Shown here in pieces: positions 45,700 to 58,015 of a stretch of 64,000 bases of DNA. Made by a program: the position numbers and the translations under genes. A model generated the notes under the pieces. It was not told the DNA's origin and did no database searches. It saw only the letters and a program-made list of their open reading frames with translations. The DNA is from Cucumis sativus (lineage: Eukaryota > Streptophyta > Magnoliopsida > Cucurbitales > Cucurbitaceae), in assembly GCF_000004075.3 (NCBI RefSeq), contig NC_026655.2:25033489-25097488 (forward strand), read 5' to 3'. The stretch's first letter is position 1; each line of letters opens with the position of its first letter.

Positions 45700-46442
45700 G
45701 AGGTGTTCACGGTTTGATTCGGTTGGATGTGGTTGGTTTGGTTTGAAGCTGAAACTACATCGAACCACAAAATGCAAAAAATCTCATCCAAAACCGAACC
45801 GAACCGGTCATCTGTGTTAAACTGAATCAAAACCGAACCGTTTATGCATAAATAAAACCGAACTGAAATCGAACCACTTATGCATAAGTATTAGAATTAA
45901 AATCCTTTAGGAACATTATACATAAACAAAAGTCCTACAATATTACAAACATAAATTAAATTAATTTGTACAATAATTAAGTAAAAGACATAGAAGTTTC
46001 AAACATTGTCGACATTTTGTCTAGTTCCTGCAATGTACAAAATTTTAATTCGATATAAGAATTAGAAACATGATTTTTCCAAGTTTTAGAATGAAAATAA
46101 ATTGAAAAGAATGAAAATAAGGGTTTGCATGCCAAGAGGGTGTCGTCTTCGTCTCCCTATGCTATTCGAGTTCGAGTTCGAGTGTCGTTCGAGTTCCACT
46201 TCCAATACCGTCAACTCTAAGTAAGTTATACTTATATATTTAATTATTTATATATATATAACTATTTTAAATAAAGCGGTTCGGTTCGATTTTAAAATCG
46301 GTTTAATGTCTAAAACCAAACCGAACAGCATAAGAAACCGTTTCAGTTTAACACAATCCAAATCGAACTGCATGCATTGGTTTTCGATTTCGATTCAATC
46401 GCTGTTGGGTTGCTGTTTAGTTTTCAACTGTTTGAACACCCA
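45700..46442. mobile_element. TIR DNA element (743 bp) with 10-bp target duplication
   Basis: The insert is flanked by direct copies of tgaggtatta (45690-45699 and 46443-46452). The ends are imperfect inverted repeats: 'gaggtgttcacggtt' at the left, and the right end read on the other strand gives 'tgggtgttcaaacagtt'. Both halves carry 'aaccgaaccg'/'cggttcggtt' blocks. The gene 2 copy has a single uninterrupted target (near 39102). The 10-bp duplication is near the 9-bp Mutator type, but 8 bp (hAT) cannot be excluded because flanking bases may match by chance. It has no transposase and is non-autonomous. It sits in the 5' UTR intron of gene 3. Confidence 0.8.
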
Positions 46443-46586
46443 TGAGGTATTATTTGTATATGAAGAAAAAAGTATCCTTGTTTTGATGGCTGATGTCTGA
46501 ATGGTCCACCATGTTTTTCTTCTTTGTCTTTTTGTAAACCTATTTACTTGTTGATTTGCATAAAGTTTGAAGAACAAACTGATCGC

Positions 46587-49500
46587 ATGGAAGAGATCAA
46601 GGGTGGAATCAAGAAAGATGTCACTGAAGTAATTTTCTCTTTCTATGAGTTGGCTAACTCAGTTTCAAACTTCAATTTACATTCTTGTTCTTGACTTCTT
46701 GTATTTTGCTCACTTAGACAATTCCTCTTTATCTTTTGTACTTCTGAGTATGGTTGTGATTCTTGCAGTTAGTAGGTAATACTCCAATGGTATATCTAAG
46801 TAAAGTGGCTGATGGCTGTTTTGCTCGTATCGCTGCTAAATTAGAGACAATGGAGCCCTGTTCTAGCGTCAAAGACAGGTCAGAGCCCTTTTTTTGTTTA
46901 ATAAAAATTAAATTCTCATACTGTAACGTTCATGGTCTCCATTTTCATTGCTGCTTTCAAAAGGGAAAAAAAGCTTAAACAAGAAAACATAAGCATTAGT
47001 ATAAATTATAAGCTTAATTTTTTAGGAAACCGAAACGTTTATCAAATGGAACCTAATATCTATGAAATTTTGCATTAGAATGTGAGGGGGTTTTGAAATA
47101 TGAAGTATACAAATTTTCGATGTAGGATCGGGCTGAGTATGATTGAAGATGCAGAGGATAAGGGCCTGATTACACCAGGGAAGGTAGTGAGAAATGCTTC
47201 ATTTCCTTGTCATCATTTGAAGAAATTAGGCTACCACTTGAATTGGCAATAGATTTTTGTGCTTGATGTAATTATAATGCATTGTCAACCAAATTTCTAA
47301 ACTTGAAGTCATATATTTGATCATCTGCCTGATCCGTCTTATATATATATATATTTCTTTTGGGAAAAAGACTGTCTTAATCGAGGTTACGGGGGGTAAC
47401 ACGGGCATTGCACTGGCGAGCATTGCAGCAGTGAAGGGCTATAAACTTATTGTAGTTATGCCAGCTTCATATAGTCTCGAAAGACGAGTGCTGCTTCTGG
47501 CTTTCGGAGCCGAACTGCACATCACAGACCCTGCAGCAGGGTTTAAAGGGCTTCTAAAGAAGGTTGAGGAGATAATGGAAGTCACACCCAATAGCTATTT
47601 TCTGCAGCAATTTGAAAATCCATCAAATCCAAAGGTTTGTTTTGTTTAGTTTGAGATCTCAAAAAGATATATAACTCTGTTTTGAGTCATTTTGCATCTA
47701 TTTTTGTTCTTTAGATTCATTATGAAACCACTGGGCCAGAGATATGGAAAGACTCGGGAGGAAAAGTTGATGCTTTGGTTGTAGGGATTGGAACTGGAGG
47801 GACAATTACTGGTGCAGGGAATTTTCTCAAGGAACAGGACCCAGACATTAAGGTTCCCTCGTTAGTTTGTTTTCCTCGGAAACGGAAACTGGACACTAGA
47901 GCCTGATTTGATAGCTTTTTTATTTTTGAAAGTTAAGTTTATAAACACTATTTTTATCTAAGAATTCCTTTCATTTGTTCTCAGTTTACTTGTTTAAACT
48001 CCAAGCCAGTTTTGAAATCTAAAAAGTAGGTTTTCAATGAACTTGTTGTGTTTCAAACTTGGCTGATATTTCTTTGGGATGGATGAAAATCATTGCAAAG
48101 AACAGTGCGAAAACTAACAAGATTTTCACAACCCAAACAATTATCAAATGAACCCTAGAGGGAGGTCATTTGATGTTTCTTTAGGAAAGATGAAAATCAT
48201 TGTAATGAATTGCAAGAAAACAAACGCAATTTTCAAAATGTAAACGGAATCAAACAAGGCTGAAGGGATCATTACCAAATGGGCCATTGGTGGATAATCC
48301 TGATTTTTGTAAATTTGTAGGTTTATGCAGTGGAACCAGCCGAGAGTGCTGTGCTAAGTGGAGAACAACCTGGTCAGTTCCCATTCCAAACTTCTTTTCT
48401 TTGGGTGTTCCAAATTTTTTTGGAATGATTGTGTAGATGTTTTGTAGTGTCACATTTGACAGTGATAGATATCGATAAAAGTTTGAATTGTGCCACACTT
48501 GCAAAACAGTTTTAGGTTGTGCAAGATTTGCTATTATGTTATGTTGTCATATATGCACATTTACCAATTTTATTAACGGTATCAAATGATTTGTAACAAA
48601 AGTTTGTGTACTGTCATTTTTATGATTATAGGCAAGCATCTCATTCAAGGAATTGGGGCTGGCTTCATCCCTGCTGTTCTTGATACCAATGTTTATGATG
48701 AAATTATTCAGGTGAGCCTTGAACGTGCTTGTCCAAAGAAGTTCTTAATAATGTAATGATATAGTACTTTTTGAAGATAACTCGTTACGTTGTCATATAC
48801 ATTTTCATTCAAATGTTGGCATAGAAGATGAAGCTTCTTTTTTTCCACTCATGGTTATAATGTCTTAACCAATTGAAACGTTTGCAAGAGATGAGGTTTT
48901 CTCTCAAACTTATAAAACAATCGTTCGAAGTAAAATGTATCAATACTCTCTCCATCTTCCTCCTCACTTGCGTTTAACCTTTAGTTGACTCTCGACGTGA
49001 ATCCGATCTCACATTGAATATTGAGTGTAGTTTTTGTAAGTAACTTCCACTTTGATACTATTTATTGGTGGCAAATGGTCATATTCTCACTAACTTAACC
49101 AATAAGTTAACATTCGATCCCTTCAATAACTTTAACACTTGTGATTGGTAGAATATCTTCCCATTTGCTTTACAATTTTAAGTACTCTTGTAAGAGAGCA
49201 GTTCAAACGTCTCTAACTTGTTAAGCGATTTTGTTTTTCTACATGCTCTTCTAACATAGCATCACTAGTAAGCAGTAAAAACTCCTTTATTTACTTGAGA
49301 TAGAAATGGATTTGGATGTTTTCAGATCTCAAGTGAGGAAGCAATGGAAACTGCAAAGCTTCTTGCACTAAAGGAAGGGCTCCTTGTATGTTACTTCAAT
49401 CTATATGAGGACTTTATTTTTTGTATTTTTTGTGAAAAATATAGACCGTTATTTTTTTGGCTTAAAGTTTATAACTCTTATTTTTGCCTTTTGTAGGTGG

Positions 49501-50054
49501 GGATTTCATCAGGTGCAGCAGCAGCTGCTGCAATAAAGGTTGCCAAGAGACAAGAGAGTGAAGGAAAACTTATTGTTGTAAGTCATATGTTAACCTTCCT
49601 TTGCAAATAAGATGAAACATTTAATTTTTTAATCAAGTGTTTATAAGTGTAAAGAAATGTGTTTATAAACTCTTAGAAAGTTAATCCAAATAGGCACATT
49701 GAATGAGAACAAGTACCACGTAAAGATTAGGTTAAAAAACACTTCTATTTCTATGAAACTATCATTTAACAATTTGATCCCTACCCTGAAAAATCCTATC
49801 AAAATAGTGGTAATTTTCTTATGTGAGAGTGACTTTAGCTTGTGTAGTGTACAAGTACTTAAGAATAACGTTTTTTAAATAAAATATATATCATATAGAA
49901 TTTATCGCATATATTTGAGGCTGACCTTTTTCTTTTGTGTATGGATTTCATGATCCATTTTTAGGTTATCTTTCCAAGCTCCGGCGAGCGATATCTGTCA
50001 ACGGAACTTTTTGATTCAATCAGGCATGAAGCAGAAAACATGACTTGTGTATAA
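46587..50054 (+). CDS. O-acetylserine (thiol)lyase / cysteine synthase-like, gene 3
   Basis: Ten coding exons: 46587-46628, 46769-46878, 47126-47183, 47371-47634, 47715-47852, 48321-48372, 48632-48711, 49326-49385, 49497-49577, 49965-50054; 324 residues. A near twin of gene 2. Notable differences: Asn loop EVTGGNTG (Ser to Gly at the position of Arabidopsis Ser75), [16 protein letters not shown] (Gln at the Lys217 position), [15 protein letters not shown] for [30 protein letters not shown], and ending ENMTCV. The PLP lysine motif [10 protein letters not shown] and [10 protein letters not shown] are intact. All splice sites are GT-AG with the same phases as gene 2. No frame damage, so it is probably active. 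Whether its substrate range differs from gene 2 is open. Confidence 0.93.
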
Positions 50055-50298
50055 GTTGGTTCAGTCGAAATTTTCACACGTTCTTGTATCGATTCAAATC
50101 TTGAAATTTGAACGTGTTGTTGAAGGAAAAGAATGATAAGAATGATTAAAAAGGTAAATTTAATTAGACTTTATGTATATAAAATAATAGTAGATTGTGT
50201 TCATGTAAAAATATGAAAGTTTCTAATCTTTCTTTGACTGCTAAAACTTAAAGAGATATGGAAAGTTCATGATTAGAACTTCTGTCTTACATGATTGT

Positions 50299-50530
50299 GG
50301 TCGAGGTTTAATGGGCATGGTGTTGCTTAACACCTGCTTCAGTTTCGAGACATGAAAAACAGGATGAATGGACACTTCAACCGATAACTCGAGCTTGTAG
50401 GCCATATTCCCAATGTGTTTGAGGATCTAATGAGGTCTATAATACTTGGGGGTGACAGCTTTTCACATCAACGTTTCACTACTGTGGCTTGCTGATATGG
50501 TGGTGATCGAAGTTTCAACTACACTCATTC
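50299..50530 (-). mobile_element. Ty3/gypsy integrase C-terminal remnant
   Basis: The - strand reads, with stops, a pattern near PYQQATVVKR, then KYYRPH, ILKHIGNMAYKLELS and IHPVFHVSKLKQVL. This is the usual 'YGPFxIxxRIGxVAYxLxLP...IHPVFHVSxLK' region at the end of Ty3/gypsy pol. It begins right where the tandem duplication ends. Internal stops mark it as dead. Confidence 0.75.
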
Positions 50531-52975
50531 TTCCCCCTCTTGCTCAATCTTGCAGCGATGGCGATCATCATACATGTCTTCATCTGTTGCTAAGCCTTAC
50601 TCAAATGAAACTTGAGATCTTAAATAACACAATATTCCAAGGTTTAGTGTACAATGTGAGTTTACAATAAATAATTAATTTAAACATTTGATTTGTTTCC
50701 TAAAATTGGCATATAACAATAAATAATTAAAAAGAAGAAAAAGGTTTAGTGTCTAGGGTTTGGAATTGTCTTATAACAAGAGAGGTTCGTAAATATAACG
50801 ATCATACTAAAAATATTAACATGTAAAACAACATTTTAAAAATTTAAATAGAGTAAAGTGTATCGATGATAATGGTTTGTCTCTATTTATTTGACATAAA
50901 CAATCGATTGTTTATAGATCTTGTACTAAGAAAAAAAAAAAAAGATGACAAATGGAGAAGAAGAAAGAAATTTTGGAAGAGAAAATAAAGAAATTGGTAA
51001 ATATTTACCTACAAAATTGTAATATGGTAAAATGAAAAAGAAATAATATGAAGAAATTAGTAATACGAAGAGGAGATGAATAAATAGCAAATAAGAAAAA
51101 AAATGAAAATTTGTTAGCATTATTCAAAAAAAACCTAGAATTTATAAAAATTATGATTTTTTTTTAATTTTGTTACACAACTCATACATATTTTGGTATT
51201 TTATTATATTTATGAAAATTAACTCACCTACTAAATTTCAACAAATACTTTTACGATTAATATTTTAGGTAATCAAGTATTTAATATAAAATAATATTAT
51301 TCATTATCAATATAATAATAAATTTGAATTCTTTTAAAAATTTTAAGTAATTGATTTAAATAATTTAATATAAAATTATACATTTATTTTTATTTTAAGT
51401 GATTAAATAATTAATTATTATAACAAGAAACTAAATATTTCATTGATGACTTAATCAAGGGTTTTTTATTTATTAAATAATTATTCAATTTTGAGTAGAA
51501 TGAACACGTACCTCTAAATTTTCAAGCTTAATTATCTTTACATATTCAAATTTAGAAATTAGATACTCAATATTAATCTTGCATATTCAAACACAAACAT
51601 TAATCATTTTGGATATTTAGAATTCAGATACTCAAATTTTACGTATTTAGAGTGTGTTTGGATTGCATTTTCAAGTACAAAATTAAAAGATAAAATGTTT
51701 TGAAAAAAGGATAATGTATTTGCCAACCACTTAAAATAAATTTTGAAAAAATGAATTTATAAAATAATGTAGTTTAGGACAAACACCTAAAACCAACTTT
51801 TAAAAAAATAAATTTTGTGTGTTTGATGGTTAATCTCTCTAATTTGTATGAAAGATTCCGACCAACACCTTCAACTATCTCACCAACCAACCTTCGACAA
51901 TCATCTTTGTCAATTGTCGTTGGCCAACTTTCTTTCATTGTTTTCTCATAGTCGTTGTCTATCAACTTCTGTTGGTAGACCAATAATGGCTTACTTTTGT
52001 CAATTGTTTTATGGTAATCGTTATCGATCAACTTTTGTCACATTTTTTTATAATTGTTTTCGGCCAACTGTCAAAAAAAAAATTTAAAACTTTTTTGTGA
52101 TTGCCATACTATTGTCACCAACCTCTAATGATCATTTTACCGTGATTATCTCCAACCACCTCAAACCACCATCCTCGATGATTGTTGACAAAATTCTATC
52201 GAAATCTCCGTGAACAAATTCTATATGCATACATACATAGATAATATTTTACTCTATAACAAATCAAACAAATGCTTGCTTTCGAAAAAAAAAAGTTGTC
52301 AAACAGTGTTTTTTGTTCAAGAAGTTAAAAAATATACATGCTAAAATGAAAATGCATTTTTTAGAAAACATTTTTTTTCTTTTCATTCCAAATAATTGTC
52401 AAACCTAAATTTTTGTAATGTTTACTATTTTTTTACACTGTGTTACAGTGATAAAGGTACAACCCATCCCAATTATTAGCCATAAAAAGCTTTGGATGTC
52501 GTATGGATTAGAAAATCTTCTATCTTATCTTTTTCAAAGTTGAGTCTGGAATTTTATTTTATTTTTCTTCTGATCAAACAACTTTGGAATTTTGGGTTGT
52601 TTATTTTATTATTTATATAATTATTTATTTGTTTTACTTATTTGATATTGATATATTATTTGCCATCTCATCTACTAATTACCAATGTTTAACTTTAGAT
52701 TATGCTTTCTATTTTAAATTAAATCTCTGGATGGATTTGCTTGCTAACTTTGTTTTAATAGCTTTCTTAATTTGTTGTAGTATAATTAAACAACCATTAT
52801 TATTGTTTCTGCTAGGCTCTAATTATAGATATAATTATTTCAAAATGAAGAAAATAAAGTTTTTAATTGTATTAATTAAAGGTAATTTGATGCAGCTCTG
52901 ATGAATTATATTTGGTCTCCCATGTATTTCTTATTTATTTTTATACCCTTTTAAGTTATTGATTTTCAGATTAGA
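50531..52975. other. AT-rich intergenic region upstream of gene 4
   Basis: Mostly A/T-rich DNA. Around 51840-52080 there are degenerate direct repeats of 60-70 bp built on 'caattgt', 'tcgttgtctatcaacttc' and similar blocks, with frames on both strands that look like by-products. No gene recognised. A 5' UTR exon of gene 4 probably lies here but was not located. An acceptor ending at about 52969 ('ttgattttcag') could join it to the ATG. Confidence 0.45.
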
Positions 52976-55900
52976 ATGTCAGAGAAGAGTGGAATCAAGA
53001 AAGATATAACTGAGGTTAATTATTATTAATTTTTCAATATTTTATTGTTGTGTTCTTGAATTTTTGCTGACTGATTGGATATAATAATAGTATGTGTTTT
53101 TGGGATTATTATTGTTATTGTGTTTTTGCAGTTAATAGGTAACACTCCAATGGTGTATCTAAATAAAGTGGTTGATGGTTGTTTTGGTCACATTGCTGCT
53201 AAATTAGAGACAATGGAGCCATGTTCTAGTGTTAAAGACAGGTTAGAGTTTTTTTTCTTAATGAATTGAAATCCGTTTTTGAAAAGTAAAACGGCTTAAA
53301 TAAACTAGATAACTAATCTTTTGCTTACGCCACATAATTGGGATCTCTATGCTTTGTGTTTCTCTCTCTCTCTCTCCCTTACACGTCTTCTTGATTCCCC
53401 CCTCCCTCTCTCGTACATGTTTGTGGTCATGACCATTCGATTTAGATATTAAATTTATCTTCAACAATTGTTCACGCTCATGCTTTAGGTGATCATTAGC
53501 CGATTGGTTATTACCCGTTCTAACAAAACCCTCGCACTCATGCCTCTAGCCAACTTTCAACTATTTGTCGAGAGCAAGAGGATTTAAGGAGAGGAAAACA
53601 TGAAGATTTGCTTTATTTCTTTCAGTGTTTGAAGGGGAGAAAGAAATAGTAGTAGTGCATAGATATATGAGGGAGATGAGAGTGAGAGAGAGGGGAGGGA
53701 GAAAGTAGTCAGCATGATCTAAGTGCTTTGTGACATAACTATAAGCAAAATGTTGTTTTTTTTTCTTGTTTTAGTATAACAAAGATTTGGATTAATATTG
53801 TACAAAAATCTCCAAAGAAATAAGAAAAACGTCATCAAATAGAACCTAATGTTAATTAATAATGTGATTTTACATTAAAGTTTTGGGTGTGTAGGACAGC
53901 GTACGGTTTGATTCAAGACGCAGAGGCAAAGGGGCTGATTACACCAGGAAAGGTATATATTAAGAAACAAATGCTTTATTTCTTTCAATATCATTTGACA
54001 AGAAAAAGTTTATAAACATATCACATAGACAAAAGAGCAATATTTGGGTGTATATCTGCACATATTTCTATGCATCGATCTCATGGTCGATTATCACTAC
54101 ATACAAAAAAGAAAGTTCAAATATTTTAAGAAAAACATATGAAGAAGAATTTGTCACGTGGACAAACTATAATTGAAATTTTTATTAGGATGTACGAACA
54201 TGACACATATGTGCAGTTATGTGATACACCCAAGTACTAATAGAAAGAAAAAGACATGACACATATGTGCACTACATCATTTTTCCTCTTTTCAACCCTA
54301 TACCTCCAGCTTTTTGTTCTTTCAATAACGATTTTTTCGCTAACCTAAACTCCAGATTTACTTACTTTATGTTTTTAGATTTCATCACTTGAGCAACACA
54401 AACATACACATCAACATAATATTTGTTTTCAAGGTAAAAAAACACTTCAACTTCAAAGGATGAAATGAAACTTTCAAAGTTTGGACGTATGGTTGAGTTC
54501 TAAATTGTCAAGAGTACAATATACAGAGAAAGGTAATATATAGTATTCTTTTTAATAATAAGTCATTATATATTTAGCGTACTTAACATACATTGTTAGT
54601 GAATCACGTACAAATCACTAGCTCAATTCTTTTTATTGTTCATGTTTTTTGTTTTCTTTACTTTTCTATTCCGTAACAAATAGGTGATCTTACTCGTACT
54701 TATGTACTTTTTGTTACGAAAAAAGACCGTGTTGATCGAGATTACAAGCGGTAACCTAGGGATTGCATTGGCAAGCATAGCAGCAGTGAAGGGCTATAAA
54801 TTTATAGCAGTAATGCCAGATTCATATAGTGTTGAAAGAAGAATTTTGCTTTTAGCTTTAGGAGCTGAGCTCCATATCACCCCTCCAATAACAGAGCTTG
54901 GAGGGCTTCAAAAGAAAGTCGAGGAGATAATGAAAGTCACTCCCAATTGCTATTTTCTTAGCCAATGTGAAAATCCTTCCAACCCAAAGGTTTGTTTTTT
55001 TGTTTTGGTTTGTGATCTCCATGAAAAGATATTTAGCTCCTTGTATAACTATATTTCCTTAAGCTCGTTTGGATCAATCACAGACTTAACATGGTATCAA
55101 AGCTAGAAACCTCTATAATGTCATTTCCTTTTTGGGTCTTTTTCCAAAATTTCAAGTATTGATATAATTGAATTTGTTATAATAAAAAACAAGTTGAGCT
55201 TTTGAGTCAACATTTTGTTTCAAGTAATTTAGTATCGTTATTCTTTTGTTGTTTAGATTCATTACGAAACTACTGGGCCAGAGATATGGAAAGATTGTGG
55301 AGGAAAAGTTGATGGTTTGGTCATGGGGGTTGGAACTGGAGGAACCATAACTGGTGCAGGGAGTTTTCTCAAGGAACAAAACCCTGATATTAAGGTCTTC
55401 TTGTTAGCTTTTTTTTGTTCGAAAATCGAATTAAAAACGAAATGGTTATCGAATTGGACTTAATTGGTCATTTGATAATACAGTATATATGAAGTTTGTA
55501 GGTTTATGCAGTGGAGCCAGCAGAGAGTGCAGTGCTAAGCGGAGGACAACCTGGTGAGTTCCCATTTTAAAACTTCTTTTAGTTGCTAATATGCCCACTT
55601 AATACTATAATTATTTTCTAATAGCAATTCTATTGTCGCCACGTGCTCGAGATACAAAATGAGTCGTCACCAATCTCTTTTTATAATCACTGTGTGATTG
55701 GAAAATAAACAAAATAAGAAGAAGAAGAAAGAAAAAAATAAATGTTGAAAACCCAACCCATTAAACTCACTTGTAACAAAGTGTCAATGATTGGAATCAA
55801 AACTCTACCATGCACCTCCAGCTAACTTACAAAATGGATATTGTAAGATGGTGAAAGAAAGAGGTGGCTATGGAAGCTAAAGGATTGGATGAAGAAGAGG

Positions 55901-58015
55901 GGACGTGGAGGTCGTAAAAAATCTATATGTTTTTCTTATGGCTTTTTCATTGTGCTGTGTTCTACACTTCTACTCGTGGATGAAGAATAAGGAATTATTT
56001 AGAGCTAAAAATACTAAAAATTCAAACTAAACCAAATTAAAAGATGATCGTATTTACTCTAACTAAACTATTCACGAAACTTTAAAAAGTAATTAAATAA
56101 TTTTCTTTCTTTTAACAAAGTTGAATAATCACAAAAATAAAAAATTAATAGTCAAATTAAAGAAAAAATTAACCTTGTGATTAAATTTATTTTAAATAAG
56201 ACTAAAAACTCATTTATTAAATTAAATCCTAATTAATATTTATATTGTTTAAAATTTTTATTTGATTAAGAGAGTTGTTTGTTCATTTTTCAAAATATGT
56301 ATTTAATTATATTTGGTCATGTATGAAATTATTTATTATAAAAAAATTTAAAGTATTTATAAATATAACAAAATATCACGATGTATCTACAATATTAGAT
56401 CATAGTAATTTGTAAATGTTTTGGTTCATTTTGTTATATTTGAAAATAGTTTTATTTCTTATGATTACAGGAAAACATCTCATTCAAGGAATTGGGGGTG
56501 GCTTCATCCCTCGAGTTCTTGATCTTAAAGTTTATGATGAAATTATTCAGGTTAATCTATGATATAATGTAGAGTATTTACAATCAAAGCTTATAAATTC
56601 TTAACCAAATAAATATTTGACATGAGATAAAGCTTTCTAGAGCTAAAGCGGACTATTTATTTATTTATAGTATAGTTGGAGATAGGTTTATTCGAACCAC
56701 ATTTATATTAATACATTTGTATGTCAATTGAGTTATGCTTGCTTTCACAATTTAAACAGATTAGTTAAAGGTCAAAGGGTAATATTTTCTTATATCATGT
56801 GTGGGTGCCTCAATCATAATATTTTCTTGATTTGAAGCAACCTTAGTATTTAATTTTTGAGAATTGTGATTTTTTAGTTTAATCACATTCCAAAAAGAAA
56901 AAAAATACATATTTTAAAAACCTATAAAACCTTACTCCTTAGGCTTAGTTTTCAACAAACAATAACAAAATTCAAATGGTTGTCAAACATGATACCATAT
57001 AATTACTTAAAAGATAGTTCAACGTCTCGAACGTCTTAACATTTTTGTTTTTCTACAACGTCTTCTAATATATCATCACTAAATCCTTATTTGTTTGAGA
57101 TAGAGAAATGGGTTTGGAATGTTTTCAGGTCTCAAGTGAGGAAGCAATTGAAACTGCAAAGCTTCTTGCCCTAAGAGAAGGCCTCCTTGTATGTTACTCT
57201 ATCTATGAGAGACCTTACTATTTTATGATATAATAAATATTTATTTTTGAGGAAATGGTTTTTAATAATAAAACCGTAAAATATACTTATAAATATAACA
57301 AAATTACAGTTTATTTATGATAGACCACGATAAACTATGACAAAACTACTGTCTCTTTTATCTCTTTGTAGGTGGGAATTTCATCGGGTGCTATTGCTGC
57401 TGCAGGAATTAAGGTTGCCAAGAGGCGAGAGAGTAAAGGAAAACTTATTGTGGTAAACATAGTATTAATTTTTCATCGACATACCGATCTTTTTTTTTTC
57501 TTGATATTTTCACATTTTCGCAAATTTGATATCTACATGAAGAATGAATCCATATTCTCATCAAAATAATATCACTAATGAAAATACACAGACATGTTTT
57601 ACTTATTTCAAAATAATAAAATATTTATTTACTAATTTAAATTTTTTTTTCAAAAATATCAATTGAAATCAACATTTTGTCAATATTTCCATCTGATTTT
57701 CGTAGAACTTATAGACTACTTCGTTATTTCTATCTATGTCAATACTTTAACAAAGTTACTCAATTTTGATTTGGGGTTGAAAAATGAAGGTATAACAAGT
57801 CTTCTTTACACAAGACCAACATCTTCCAAAAACTTGAAATCTAAAATAATTGGGTTTATAACTCAACCCAATCAAAAGTAAAACATATTTGAACTATATT
57901 TTTTTATTTGATCGTCTATTTGTAGGTCATCTTTCCAAGCGGTGGTGAGCGATATTTATCTACTGAACTTTTTGATTCCATCAGACATGAAGCGGAAAAC
58001 ATGATTTATGTATGA
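52976..58015 (+). CDS. Divergent OASTL-family protein, gene 4 (beta-cyanoalanine-synthase-like residues)
   Basis: Ten coding exons: 52976-53014, 53132-53241, 53895-53952, 54726-54989, 55257-55394, 55502-55553, 56471-56550, 57129-57188, 57372-57452, 57926-58015; 323 residues, start [13 protein letters not shown], end ENMIYV then TGA. The PLP lysine motif PCSSVKDR is kept, but the next residues are TAYGLIQD (canonical IGFSMISD). The Asn loop is EITSGNLG (Thr78 to Leu), the segment before the phosphate loop is [13 protein letters not shown] (Ser178 to Met), QQF becomes SQC, and MPAS becomes MPDS. Beta-cyanoalanine synthases have Met at both the 78 and 178 positions and Ala at the Gly50 position, as here. 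Thr182 remains Thr, unlike CAS. The reading frame is intact, so selection has kept it. It could be a CAS-like, cysteine synthase, or other beta-substituted-alanine synthase; mitochondrial targeting as in CAS is not seen. Confidence 0.92.
53361..53380. repeat. (TC)n microsatellite in gene 4 intron 2
   Basis: A run of TC units lies in the intron 53242-53894. A purine-rich GA tract at about 53660-53705 in the same intron could pair with it in the transcript. Confidence 0.75.

Noticed and set aside
51774..52087. Open frames on both strands in the gene 4 upstream region
   Set aside because: Degenerate tandem repeats produce them; no conserved protein pattern.
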